Shown here: piece after piece, positions 10,687 to 19,097 of the stretch
Numbering within the stretch: position 1 is the first letter of the stretch
Layout of the letters: each line of letters begins with the position of its first letter
Origin: Chondrilla cf. caribensis
Taxonomy: Eukaryota > Porifera > Demospongiae > Chondrillida > Chondrillidae
Assembly: GCA_964020155.1 (NCBI GenBank)
Contig: OZ026547.1
Coordinates: 6,198,009-6,262,008, forward strand
Length of the DNA stretch: 64,000 nucleotides
Reading direction: 5' to 3'
Notes under the pieces: generated by a model
What the model was told of the DNA's origin: nothing
Seen by the model: the letters and a program-made list of their open reading frames with translations, nothing else
The model's database searches: none
Translations under genes and position numbers: made by a program

Positions 10687-12852
10687 ATGTCTTACCATAA
10701 GAGAAATTCGCTTGAAGAAATGTTAGCTCAGTTAGAAAGAGAGTTTGAAGAAGTAGATTGTGATTATACAGGCCCCAGGATAGACGAAGAAGGATGTACC
10801 GATGATGAAGACGATGTTGAGCTTTTTCCTACTGCCGTTTCCTTTACGGAAGGAAGCAGAAACGACAGTAATACTCACGAAGACGTTATGATCACAGATA
10901 GCCCTGGATTCACGGTTGAACCAAGCGGTAACAGCGTCAATCTAGGAATAGCTCCAAACACTACAGTTCAAGAAACCAGAAACATCGGTATGCAGCGAGT
11001 AGAAGAGTTTTCACGTGATAGCTCTGTTGTAGTAGAAAGAAGCATCGAGGATAAACGCGAGGAGTCTCTTATCGATGAATTTCTGGCAAAAACGTGTGGA
11101 TGTCAGTTGGGAAGTCTCAAGTCCCCTTGTTCTACTGTTGTTTCTCACAAAACTATAGTGCAAATGAGAAACAATTGCCACCAAATGAGTGCTAAAGAGT
11201 TGGATTTAGTCATCATGTCTCAATTGAATGCACTAAGGACTCATGTTGATGATAAGCCATCATCCTCTGGAGCGCATATGGAATTTCGACCAACAACTAA
11301 GTACTTCATTCATGGTATACCCATATGTCAGAAGATGTTCTGTTTTCTACACACGGTTGGGAAATATCGTCTGGAGAGTCTATCAACATGGGTTACAAGA
11401 AATGGTGTCACTGAAAGGATGCATGGCAACACCAAGCACTCGCCTCACAATGCAATGTCTTCTGAGCATGTCAGGTTTCTAGCAGAATTTATCAAGAATA
11501 TTGCCAGCACGCATGGACTCCCCCTGCCTGGGCGATTACCTAATCATGAACAGAAGGTTCTTTTGTTGCCATCTGATATGTCTAAACTGGAAGTCTATCA
11601 TAAGTACAAGACAGCATGTTCCCAGGCCAATTTCTCTCCTATTGGCAAGAGTAAATTCTATTCTGTGTGGAAAGAGGCTTTACCTTTCATTGGTACCATG
11701 AAACCAGCTACAGATCTGTGCTTCGATTGCCAACAGAACATCACAAGAATATCGCGTTCTGCCCACCTCCCCATTGAAGAGAAATCTCAAAGATTACAGG
11801 CTGCAGAAGCACATCTTACTTTAGCCAGAGCTGAACGCCAGAATTACAACCAGCAGATTGAGGCAGCCAAAGATACATATGTACCAGGGCAGCGACCATC
11901 AGTCATGCACTACAGTTTTGACTATGCCCAGCAAGTCCATTTTCCAAACAACCCTCAACAACCTGGTCCGGCTTACTTCCTTTCAGCTCGCAAGTGTCAG
12001 ATTTTTGGTGTTGCTTGTGAACCAACTGGGAAGCAAGTAAACTATCTTCTTGACGAAGGGGAGACAATTGGCAAGGGTGCCAATGCTACAGTTAGTTTAC
12101 TGAACCACTTTCTTGACAATCATGGCCTAGAAGAGGACAACATGTTTCTTCATGCAGACAATTGTGTAGGCCAGAATAAGAACAATGTGCTGATTCAGTA
12201 TCTCCTCTTCCGCACCCTAATGGGACATCATAAATCTATTACTTTGTCATTCATGTTACCTGGGCATACCAAATTTGCCCCGGATAGGCATTTTGGGCTT
12301 CTGAAGAAGACCTATCGGCGGACATACGTGGAGACAATGGGGTGCCTTGAGCGAGTTGTGCAAAAGTCATCGTATATTGGAGCCAACATTCCGCAACGTG
12401 TTAAGGGACCTACAGGGGAAGATCTGGTGCGCTACTATGATTGGAAGAAATTTTTTGAGCAATATTTCAAGAGTCTCCCTGGAATTACAAGCTACCACGT
12501 GTTTCGTGCAACCCATGACCATCCAGGGACAATATTTGTCCGTGAACATTCACAGAAACCAGAGGTAGCAGTTAATCTGTTGAAGACCCAGCCACGGCCA
12601 TCTGACTTTCCATCACAGATGATTCCCAGCAAGATTGATCTTGCTCGGCAGTGGTACCTTTATGAGAAGATTAGACCCTTTTGTGCATCTACTTTAGGTA
12701 AGGATCTCACTTGTCCTAAGCCTACCCAGAGCAAGCCAGCATCAGAACCACCTCAAAACGCTGAAAATCCAACTGAATTGCCCGCTAAACGTTCCTGCTC
12801 CGTATGCAAGCAGCCAGGACATACTAAACGTACTTGTCCTAAACTGCAGTAG
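10687..12852 (+). CDS. Transposon-encoded DUF7869-type protein with C-terminal zinc knuckle
   Basis: 721 codons from ATG to TAG, single exon, between the TIRs. Residues 1-140 are acidic and low-complexity. Around residues 200-350 is the family's N-terminal region (HGIPICQKMFC, RMHGNTKHSPHN). The core has three spaced acidic motifs: SFDYAQQ with Asp412, LHADNCVGQNKNN with Asp491, and HTKFAPDRHFG with Asp533. This pattern is what I associate with DUF7869-type proteins and suggests an RNase H-like D-D-D/E transposase fold; catalysis is inferred. The C-terminus carries CSVCKQPGHTKRTC (C-x2-C-x4-H-x4-C), a nucleic-acid-binding zinc knuckle. The ORF is undamaged. Coding by the host cannot be excluded, but the TIRs and target duplication argue for a transposase. 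Confidence 0.8.
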   Translation: MSYHKRNSLEEMLAQLEREFEEVDCDYTGPRIDEEGCTDDEDDVELFPTAVSFTEGSRNDSNTHEDVMITDSPGFTVEPSGNSVNLGIAPNTTVQETRNIGMQRVEEFSRDSSVVVERSIEDKREESLIDEFLAKTCGCQLGSLKSPCSTVVSHKTIVQMRNNCHQMSAKELDLVIMSQLNALRTHVDDKPSSSGAHMEFRPTTKYFIHGIPICQKMFCFLHTVGKYRLESLSTWVTRNGVTERMHGNTKHSPHNAMSSEHVRFLAEFIKNIASTHGLPLPGRLPNHEQKVLLLPSDMSKLEVYHKYKTACSQANFSPIGKSKFYSVWKEALPFIGTMKPATDLCFDCQQNITRISRSAHLPIEEKSQRLQAAEAHLTLARAERQNYNQQIEAAKDTYVPGQRPSVMHYSFDYAQQVHFPNNPQQPGPAYFLSARKCQIFGVACEPTGKQVNYLLDEGETIGKGANATVSLLNHFLDNHGLEEDNMFLHADNCVGQNKNNVLIQYLLFRTLMGHHKSITLSFMLPGHTKFAPDRHFGLLKKTYRRTYVETMGCLERVVQKSSYIGANIPQRVKGPTGEDLVRYYDWKKFFEQYFKSLPGITSYHVFRATHDHPGTIFVREHSQKPEVAVNLLKTQPRPSDFPSQMIPSKIDLARQWYLYEKIRPFCASTLGKDLTCPKPTQSKPASEPPQNAENPTELPAKRSCSVCKQPGHTKRTCPKLQ

Positions 12853-13117
12853 TAATGTAGCATGTTTCTGCTTCTAATGTAATCATTTTATCATTATTAT
12901 TCCTTATTTTATGTACTTATTGATATTATAATACTTAATTTGAATATTCTAATAAGGTTATGAATATTTAAATCACCTAATGAATTATTAATGAGTTTAC
13001 ATTTTGGCTTCAAATCTGCGCAGTAATAAATGGGAATGGGGATCTAACATCACTCATAGATGCATCTCGCATAGATGATGCGAGATCTGCAGTATCTCAA
13101 TTTTGAGAAAATTTGCC

Positions 13118-13151
13118 CGAACCCTGGTTTTCCCGTGGAAGCCCACATATT
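13118..13151 (+). repeat. Right terminal inverted repeat
   Basis: 34 bp ending in GGAAGCCCACATATT, followed by the ACAT target duplicate at 13152-13155. Confidence 0.92.
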
Positions 13152-15065
13152 ACATTTTCGACTGTGCCCGTGATAGATTATCATGTAGACTGCAATATCT
13201 GAATAAAAAATGATTCATAATCAGTAATAAATAATCATAATAAGTCATAATCACAGACAGTAATTGATTTACAATAATTTAAACTCACATTAGATAATGT
13301 AATTATAATACAGTGAATATTTGTTCATCCTCCAGATCGTTTTATCCACCGAATTATTATGAAACCAATTTACTTGTATGGCGACACTATAAGTCCAATC
13401 CGCCATTTCGCAATTCTGCCATCTGACAATTTTCCTGCATTCCAATTTGCACATTTGCATGGGCTTCAGTAATACCAAGAAATTCTGTTGGTGTAGAGCA
13501 AAATGGCTGCAAAGCATTCTACAGTTGACTCAACAATGGACAATTGTATTGACAGTGAAACAGGAGCTGTTGGAGGTACTGGATCAAATAGGACCGCACT
13601 TCTTGACATCCTGGAGCACTAGATGTTGAGGATACAGTAGTGAGTTCTTTTTGAAGGATTCAGTCAAGCAAACTACATTAGAAGAAGACATACAGTTATT
13701 CCATTAGTGGTGCCACCATACATAAGTTACTGTATCAATTGCCATACACATGTCATACAATTGCAAGTAAGTTATAAGGTTAGTGATGAGGTCACCGTGA
13801 GTGCACATGTTCATCATGTCTAATCTGCTTATCGGGTGCTAATACAAGTATGTATCTGATGCTAAACATCCATCACAGCTACGGTAACATGTTGATGACA
13901 AATTACTGGGAGTTAGAAATTTGGTTGTAATGTGAGCACAAACAGCCAATGTACACTTGGACATACAGTAACCATAACACACTGCATTCTCCAGGGATTA
14001 TTAGAAGTACCCATTTGAAGTCCAACTTGATATGATACCTTTAAGAGTTGAAGGCAACTCCTACCTAGAAATACACAATAAATATCATTATAACTATTAG
14101 TATTAGTATATACTTGAGCTCTATGGTGGAAATGTTGGCAATGGTTCACAAGTCACAGTAAATTCGAAAGACACTTTTTGTGTGGATTTATGCATTATAG
14201 TAGTTGCATATACTATAGACACTTGATCAACTAGGACCACATGTCAAGTAACATCTAGACATCCAGGAGCACTAGGAGATGGTGAGGATACACAACTGAG
14301 TAATTTTTTAAGGATTCAGTCATGTCAACCACGTAGCAAACTGCATTAGAAGAAGACATACAGTTATTTTATTAGTGGTGCAACTGTGCATGTGTTACAT
14401 GTCAGTTACTGTAACAATTGCCATACGCATGTCATGCAATTGCAAGTGTGTTATAAGGTTAGTCAGAAGGTCACCATCAGTACATCAGTTCATGTCTAAT
14501 CTGCTTATCGGGTTATAACACAAACATCTCATTCTAAACATCCATCACAGCTGCGCTAACATGCTGATTATGAATTGCCGAGAATTAGAAATTGGGTTGG
14601 AATGTGAGCACAAACATCCAATGTACACTTGGACATACAGTAACCATAACACATTGCATTCTCCAGGGATTATAAAGAGTATTTGATGTCCAGTTTGATG
14701 TGACACCTTTAAGAGTTGAAGGCAACTCCTAACCCATATTAAGACAATCCTTAAAAGTACTATTCAATGCATATTAACATATGCTGTACCGCGTCTCATT
14801 ATGAAAATTGTTACATTTTGCACCTACTATAAACCAAACTCTATTACAGTGTTCAGAAATTGGTGGAAAGTTTCACATTGTAAAATTACATAATATGACA
14901 TCATTTTCCCAGCTCTTTAGCAGAAGCATGAGTAGCTAGATGCTAGCTGACAATTATATACTAGACCTAAGAACATTGCCACTAAGGGATGGCAATACGT
15001 ACATCTTATATACACAATGTATACTATATTGTCATTAATAGTCATTACAACAAAGCACACATAGA

Positions 15066-15066
<1 letters not shown>
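13152..15066 (+). other. Orphan intergenic-type DNA ahead of U1
   Basis: It continues the array's intergenic sequence on the far side of the transposon. Text from 13165 to about 13640 aligns with about 45945-46490 (GATTATCATGTA, TTTACAATAATTTAA, GCAAAGCATTCTACAGTTGA, then the relict collagen exon). No exon 1 or exon 2 belonging to this stretch was found, so it may be the remains of an upstream unit. Confidence 0.55.
13563..14760 (+). repeat. Local tandem duplication (~640-bp period)
   Basis: Two diverged copies run in the same order at about 13585-14070 and 14226-14725. Shared markers are GCATTAGAAGAAGACATACAG-type text, TTATAAGGTTAG, TCTAATCTGCTTATCGGG, CATCACAGCT, ACATACAGTAACCATAACAC and CTTTAAGAGTTGAAGGCAAC. 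Each copy starts with a worn form of the relict Gly-X-Y exon. Confidence 0.7.
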
Positions 15067-15067
<1 letters not shown>

Positions 15068-15124
<57 letters not shown>

Positions 15125-15162
15125 TACACACACACACACACACATCACACATGTACACACGT

Positions 15163-15245
<83 letters not shown>

Positions 15246-15262
15246 CACACACGCACACACTG
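15068..15262 (+). repeat. (CA)n microsatellite upstream of U1
   Basis: About 190 bases of CA repeat with an internal TGTACACACGTGTACA-like segment. An equivalent tract lies upstream of most units, some 200-450 bases before the exon 1 ATG. Confidence 0.95.
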
Positions 15263-15454
15263 ATTGAATCAATCTGTTTACACCAAGGCAGAATTACTAA
15301 GGATTCCACATACATGTGGTGTGGGGTATGGGGTTTCATATCAATTCCCATTCACTGATAATATCAATGGAAAGAACCTGGTAGAGTTATTCATTGAGAA
15401 TACCTACAAATACACAATGAATATCATTGAAAGTGGGCCTAGTCTCCCAGTGAC

Positions 15455-15462
15455 TATAAAAG
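15455..15462 (+). promoter_or_regulatory. TATA-like box of U1
   Basis: TATAAAAG, 65 bases before the ATG. It sits downstream of a block conserved in every unit (ATTCATTGAG...CACAATGAATATCATT), the likely core promoter region. Confidence 0.6.
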
Positions 15463-15519
15463 CTGCCTGTGGTTGTGGTTACCACAAACTTGCACTGAGT
15501 ACCAACTGGAGCTACAGTA

Positions 15520-16979
15520 ATGGCTTCAAGCATTCAGGTCTTTGTTCAAGTGGCTATTTTGTTCTGTGTGGTGGCTACCAGTATGGGGGGTATCCCTGAT
15601 TGGCAAAAGGCATTTTCACAACTGGAAAACAAAGTGATGGAGCAACAAGAAGAAATCAAGTCACTTCACCAGATAATAAAACAGTTGGAGAAGAGACTAG
15701 AACAACTTGAAGTAAAAGGTGAGTTAAGTGAGGTTCAAATACAACCTGCAGTCCCTACTCTTCATGCCTGCTAGTCAGAACCACCCTTCATGGACTTATT
15801 TCATGTAAGATGTCACACCACATTGGTTAGTTGCAAGAAAGTACACTATTAAATGGAGAATGGTGAATTCAACCCTTGTATCAATGGAGAAAATTCTGAA
15901 TTAACTATTGACACTATTCTACAGTTGGATGTACAGGCATGAATTGATAAAGGATTTCAATCCGGATGAAAACCTGTGGGGCTTCTTCTCCCACACCAGA
16001 ATTCCTTGGGTGCCATTTTCAGGTTGAGAAAGACCAATCACTGAAAATATTACTTTCACCAAAGTCTTGGCGCTAAAATTGTACACCAATTTCTAATTCT
16101 TGTTATTTCTATAGAAAACATTTTTCAGTATATTATTATGCTAGGTGTGCACTATGTCAGAATATAATATTGTAACATAATTGCAAATGATTGAGAAAAT
16201 TCACACAGCATGGCTGCCCATTTAGATGTCCTCAATAATGAATTGATGAACCCTAATAATCAAAATCAAAAGGTTTTTTTGAAAATCAATGAAAATTATA
16301 GTATATTTATAGTATAGTCTATATTGAATACAGTATGTCCTAATCCATATATAATCATGCTGCTAATTTGGATTATATTGGTTTATTGCTGTTAACAGAT
16401 AAACTTCTGGAAAGAACTAGAAGACAAGATGTTTGCAATTGTCCACTTGGACCAAAAGGGGCTAGAGGAACACCAGGACTGAATGGGATAAATGGAACAA
16501 AGGGTGAAAAGGGAGACCCAGGACCACATGGGGAGAGGGGTGAAAAAGGAGAGCTAGGACTGCCAGGATCTCCAGGACCCCAAGGCATTAATGGAACAAA
16601 AGGTGAACAAGGAGAAATAGGACAGGCAGGGAATGTTGGACAGAAAGGTGAACCAGGAATGAATGGAGAGAAAGGACTACAGGGAGAGCAAGGTCCAAGA
16701 GGAAGTCAGGGGAAGAAGGGGGAACAGGGAAATAATGGAACGAAGGGGGAACGTGGAAAAAAAGGACAACCAGGAAGTGATGGACGAAAAGGTGAACAAG
16801 GACTGAAAGGAGACATAGGAGTGCCTGGAGTTAATGGAACAAAAGGTGAACGAGGAGAAACAGGTCAACCAGGGAATAATGGACAGAAAGGTGAACCAGG
16901 AATGAAAGGAGAGCGAGGTCCAAGAGGAAAGCAAGGGGAAAAAGGAGAGCCAGGAAAACAAGGGTCAATGCGAATGTGA
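15520..16979 (+). CDS. U1: secreted coiled-coil / collagen-like protein, 259 aa
   Basis: Exons 15520-15718 and 16399-16979; phase-1 intron of 680 bp (donor GTGAGT, acceptor TTAACAG). Exon 1 encodes a signal peptide (residues 1-24, core [14 protein letters not shown]) and a coiled coil with hydrophobic a/d positions 32, 35, 39, 46, 49, 53, 56, 60 and 63; only Gln42 breaks the heptads. Exon 2 starts with a split Asp, then LLERTRRQD, which contains a furin-type R-x-R-R, then VCNC, a likely interchain disulphide knot. 58 uninterrupted Gly-X-Y triplets follow, ending RM and TGA. Four Asn-Gly-Thr sequons lie in the helix. There is no NC1 or fibrillar propeptide, so this is a short collagen-like protein. 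It is predicted to be a secreted trimer; its role is unknown. Confidence 0.85.
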
Positions 16980-18669
16980 AAAGAGTGAACTAGGAGAATG
17001 CAGATGCAATAAAATGACACATACAAAGTAGGAAAAGTATGCATTTTCCAGATTTACAAACATCAGATTTCAAATTTAGGAAAAAAATATAACTAACTAT
17101 TCACTCATTCAACTATGAAACTCTATGATACTTTCACAGTAATTATTTGGACTACAATGTCTACATTGTATGAAATGTAGTCTTAATAAGCATCTAATCA
17201 GAGGAAATCTACATAATTGAGGTCACCATTGTATCTTAAAGTGAAGCGTACCTAATAGAGAATATACATTGCATATCCCTTGGCATGTGTGTATGCGTTA
17301 TGTGGTTGTGTGTGGTTGTGCGTGTGTTTACGTGTTTGTGTGTGGAGTATCATGGAAATGGTCTCTCTTCAATACAGCTAGGAGAGTTCTGTTTAAAGTC
17401 TTCAAATCTTTTCTGTGATTAAACACAGACGTGAAGCTACATGTACATTTGTACATATTTCTTCATGTGATTAGTCAATTACTCAATTGGTTACCAATCA
17501 CTGATAATCCATTTGATAATGACAGTTAATCGATTATGTACCAATGACGCCAATTAGTGTCTGTATGTGAATGGCCAGCAATGTCAATGTAACAATAAAA
17601 TTAGGAAGCAGAAAATCCCAAATATCTCGGCCAAGGAAGATTCTATTAACTCAAAACTGTCATTGACTATAACTCTATTACCAAACAAAACGAACACATG
17701 GTGAGACAAATCATACCTGTTCAACAAATTCAATTCAATCGTGAAGGGGCCATGTGCTACGATGACATCATGGCACATAATCAGTTACTGAAGTTTGCAT
17801 GCAGCAATTAGTGTAGACTACAAAACAACATGTATATTGCAGCATGTGAAATAGTGGAGTACCGTGTGTGGATGTGGTCAGTAAGGAATGCAGATTTCTG
17901 AGACCCCTTCTGTGACAAAACTATTCTAATGTGCCCTTGAGTGTGAAAGCCTTGTGGGCATCCTGGAGAAATATGCATTTGAACCCAAGCTGTCATTTTC
18001 CTGCTTATTGAATACAAATCTTTGTCCATTATGCAGTGCACACATGGAAGTACAGAAACCATAACTTGTTGTATGGTTAAGGGGAGTATCAAAGGGCAAA
18101 ACTGTGCATTTGCTTCTGCTACTGCACACTTTTGACCACAAGTGTGCAGCATCAACTAAGTGCCCATCGCTAATCAAAACAATTGACCACAATTTAAAAA
18201 TCTCACCCAATTTTCTGGCTTCATAACATCAATCATGAACTCAATACCAATACATACTCTTCAACAGTAAGTATAACATGTACAAATTATTAATTTTAGA
18301 GATAAGAAAACTACGAAGGTTCCTAAAAGTCAGCAAAATGTCCTGATGCCTTTTTGGGTGCTAACACCCGCACATGCGAACGCTTAATACCCATTGCAAC
18401 AGCAGCAACATGCTGATTTCGAATCGCCGAGAATAAAAAATTCAGGTGGAATGTGAGCACAACAGATTTGCCGAATAGAATCTAGATATTAAGCAAAGGT
18501 TCTAAACTTGTGAGAGACCCCGCCCAAGTGCAGAGGGAGATCGAATTACTTGTTTGTGAGGGAGGGTTAGTTTTGCATCTCTTGAATAACATCGCGAATG
18601 AGAAAATAGGAGAACAGGAGCTAAGAATGAAATGCGTCTTCGAATGAAATTTCAAATAAGACAGACACA

Positions 18670-18674
<5 letters not shown>
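16980..18674 (+). other. U1-U2 intergenic, 3' part
   Basis: AATAAAATGACAC at about 17009 is a candidate polyadenylation signal. The text continues with the conserved downstream block (GTATCATGGAAATGG, ACAGCTAGGA) and then a U1/U4-specific segment (17850-18480). A 272-bp insertion sits at 17572-17843. No gene is seen; minus-strand open frames here are not conserved as proteins. Confidence 0.6.
17572..17843 (+). mobile_element. 272-bp insertion with 7-bp target duplication
   Basis: Flanked by ATGTGAA on both sides (17565-17571 and 17844-17850). The matching place downstream of U4 (about 30558-30575) reads GTCTGTATGTGAAATAGTGG with a single ATGTGAA, so it is an empty site. The ends show no clear inverted repeat and no protein was recognised. 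The superfamily is left open. Confidence 0.7.
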
Positions 18675-18732
<58 letters not shown>

Positions 18733-18744
18733 ACACACACACAG

Positions 18745-18776
<32 letters not shown>

Positions 18777-18840
18777 ACAAACACACACATATACACATGC
18801 ACACACACAAACACACACATATACACACGCACACACACTT
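18675..18840 (+). repeat. (CA)n microsatellite upstream of U2
   Basis: Long CA repeat with GACA, TACA and AAACA interruptions. Confidence 0.95.
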
Positions 18841-19020
18841 GTACTCGCACACGCAAACACATGCACACGCAATCAACACCAAGGTAGAATTACTAAGGCT
18901 TCCACAATTCCCATTATCTGTTCATATCCAAAGATAGTGTAGTATTTTACAGTTATTCATTGAGCAGACCTAGAAATGCACAATGAATATCATTAAAAGT
19001 GGGCATGTTCTCCCAGTGAC

Positions 19021-19028
19021 TATAAAAG
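19021..19028 (+). promoter_or_regulatory. TATA-like box of U2
   Basis: TATAAAAG, 77 bases before the ATG, preceded by the conserved block ending CAATGAATATCATT. Confidence 0.6.
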
Positions 19029-19097
19029 TTGCCTGTTCTGTTGTGGTTGCCACAAACTAGCACTGAGAAAGTTACAGTATTGACTTGAGCTACAGTT

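Larger units (their letters stand above)
10459..13151 (+). mobile_element. Complete DUF7869-type DNA transposon, 2,693 bp
   Basis: The ends are 34-bp inverted repeats that differ at one base (10459-10492 and 13118-13151, starting AATATGTGGGCTTCCACG). They are flanked by the direct repeat ACAT (10455-10458 and 13152-13155). Paralogous intergenic DNA at about 38881-38930 and 45919-45965 reads GAATATTGACAT directly into CTATTTCTGCCTGTG, so it is an empty-site homologue with a single ACAT. One intact ORF lies inside (10687-12852). Intact ends, an intact ORF and a clear target duplication point to fairly recent insertion and possible autonomy. Confidence 0.9.

Noticed and set aside
15068..15262. 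Regular short repeats considered as a CRISPR array
   Set aside because: Dinucleotide microsatellites with no spacer structure, in a eukaryotic intron/exon context.
15035..15267. Open frames of His-Thr or Cys-Val repeats at all (CA)n/(GT)n tracts
   Set aside because: Pure translation of dinucleotide repeats on either strand.
16399..16979. Classification as fibrillar, type IV-like or spongin short-chain collagen
   Set aside because: No C-terminal propeptide or NC1 domain follows any helix; the exons end in stop codons or a short Cys tail.
17926..18210. Minus-strand open frames (FKLWSIVLISDGHLVD...) found after both U1 and U4
   Set aside because: Shared because the units are duplicates; copies carry different indels and no known motif, start or splice pattern was seen.
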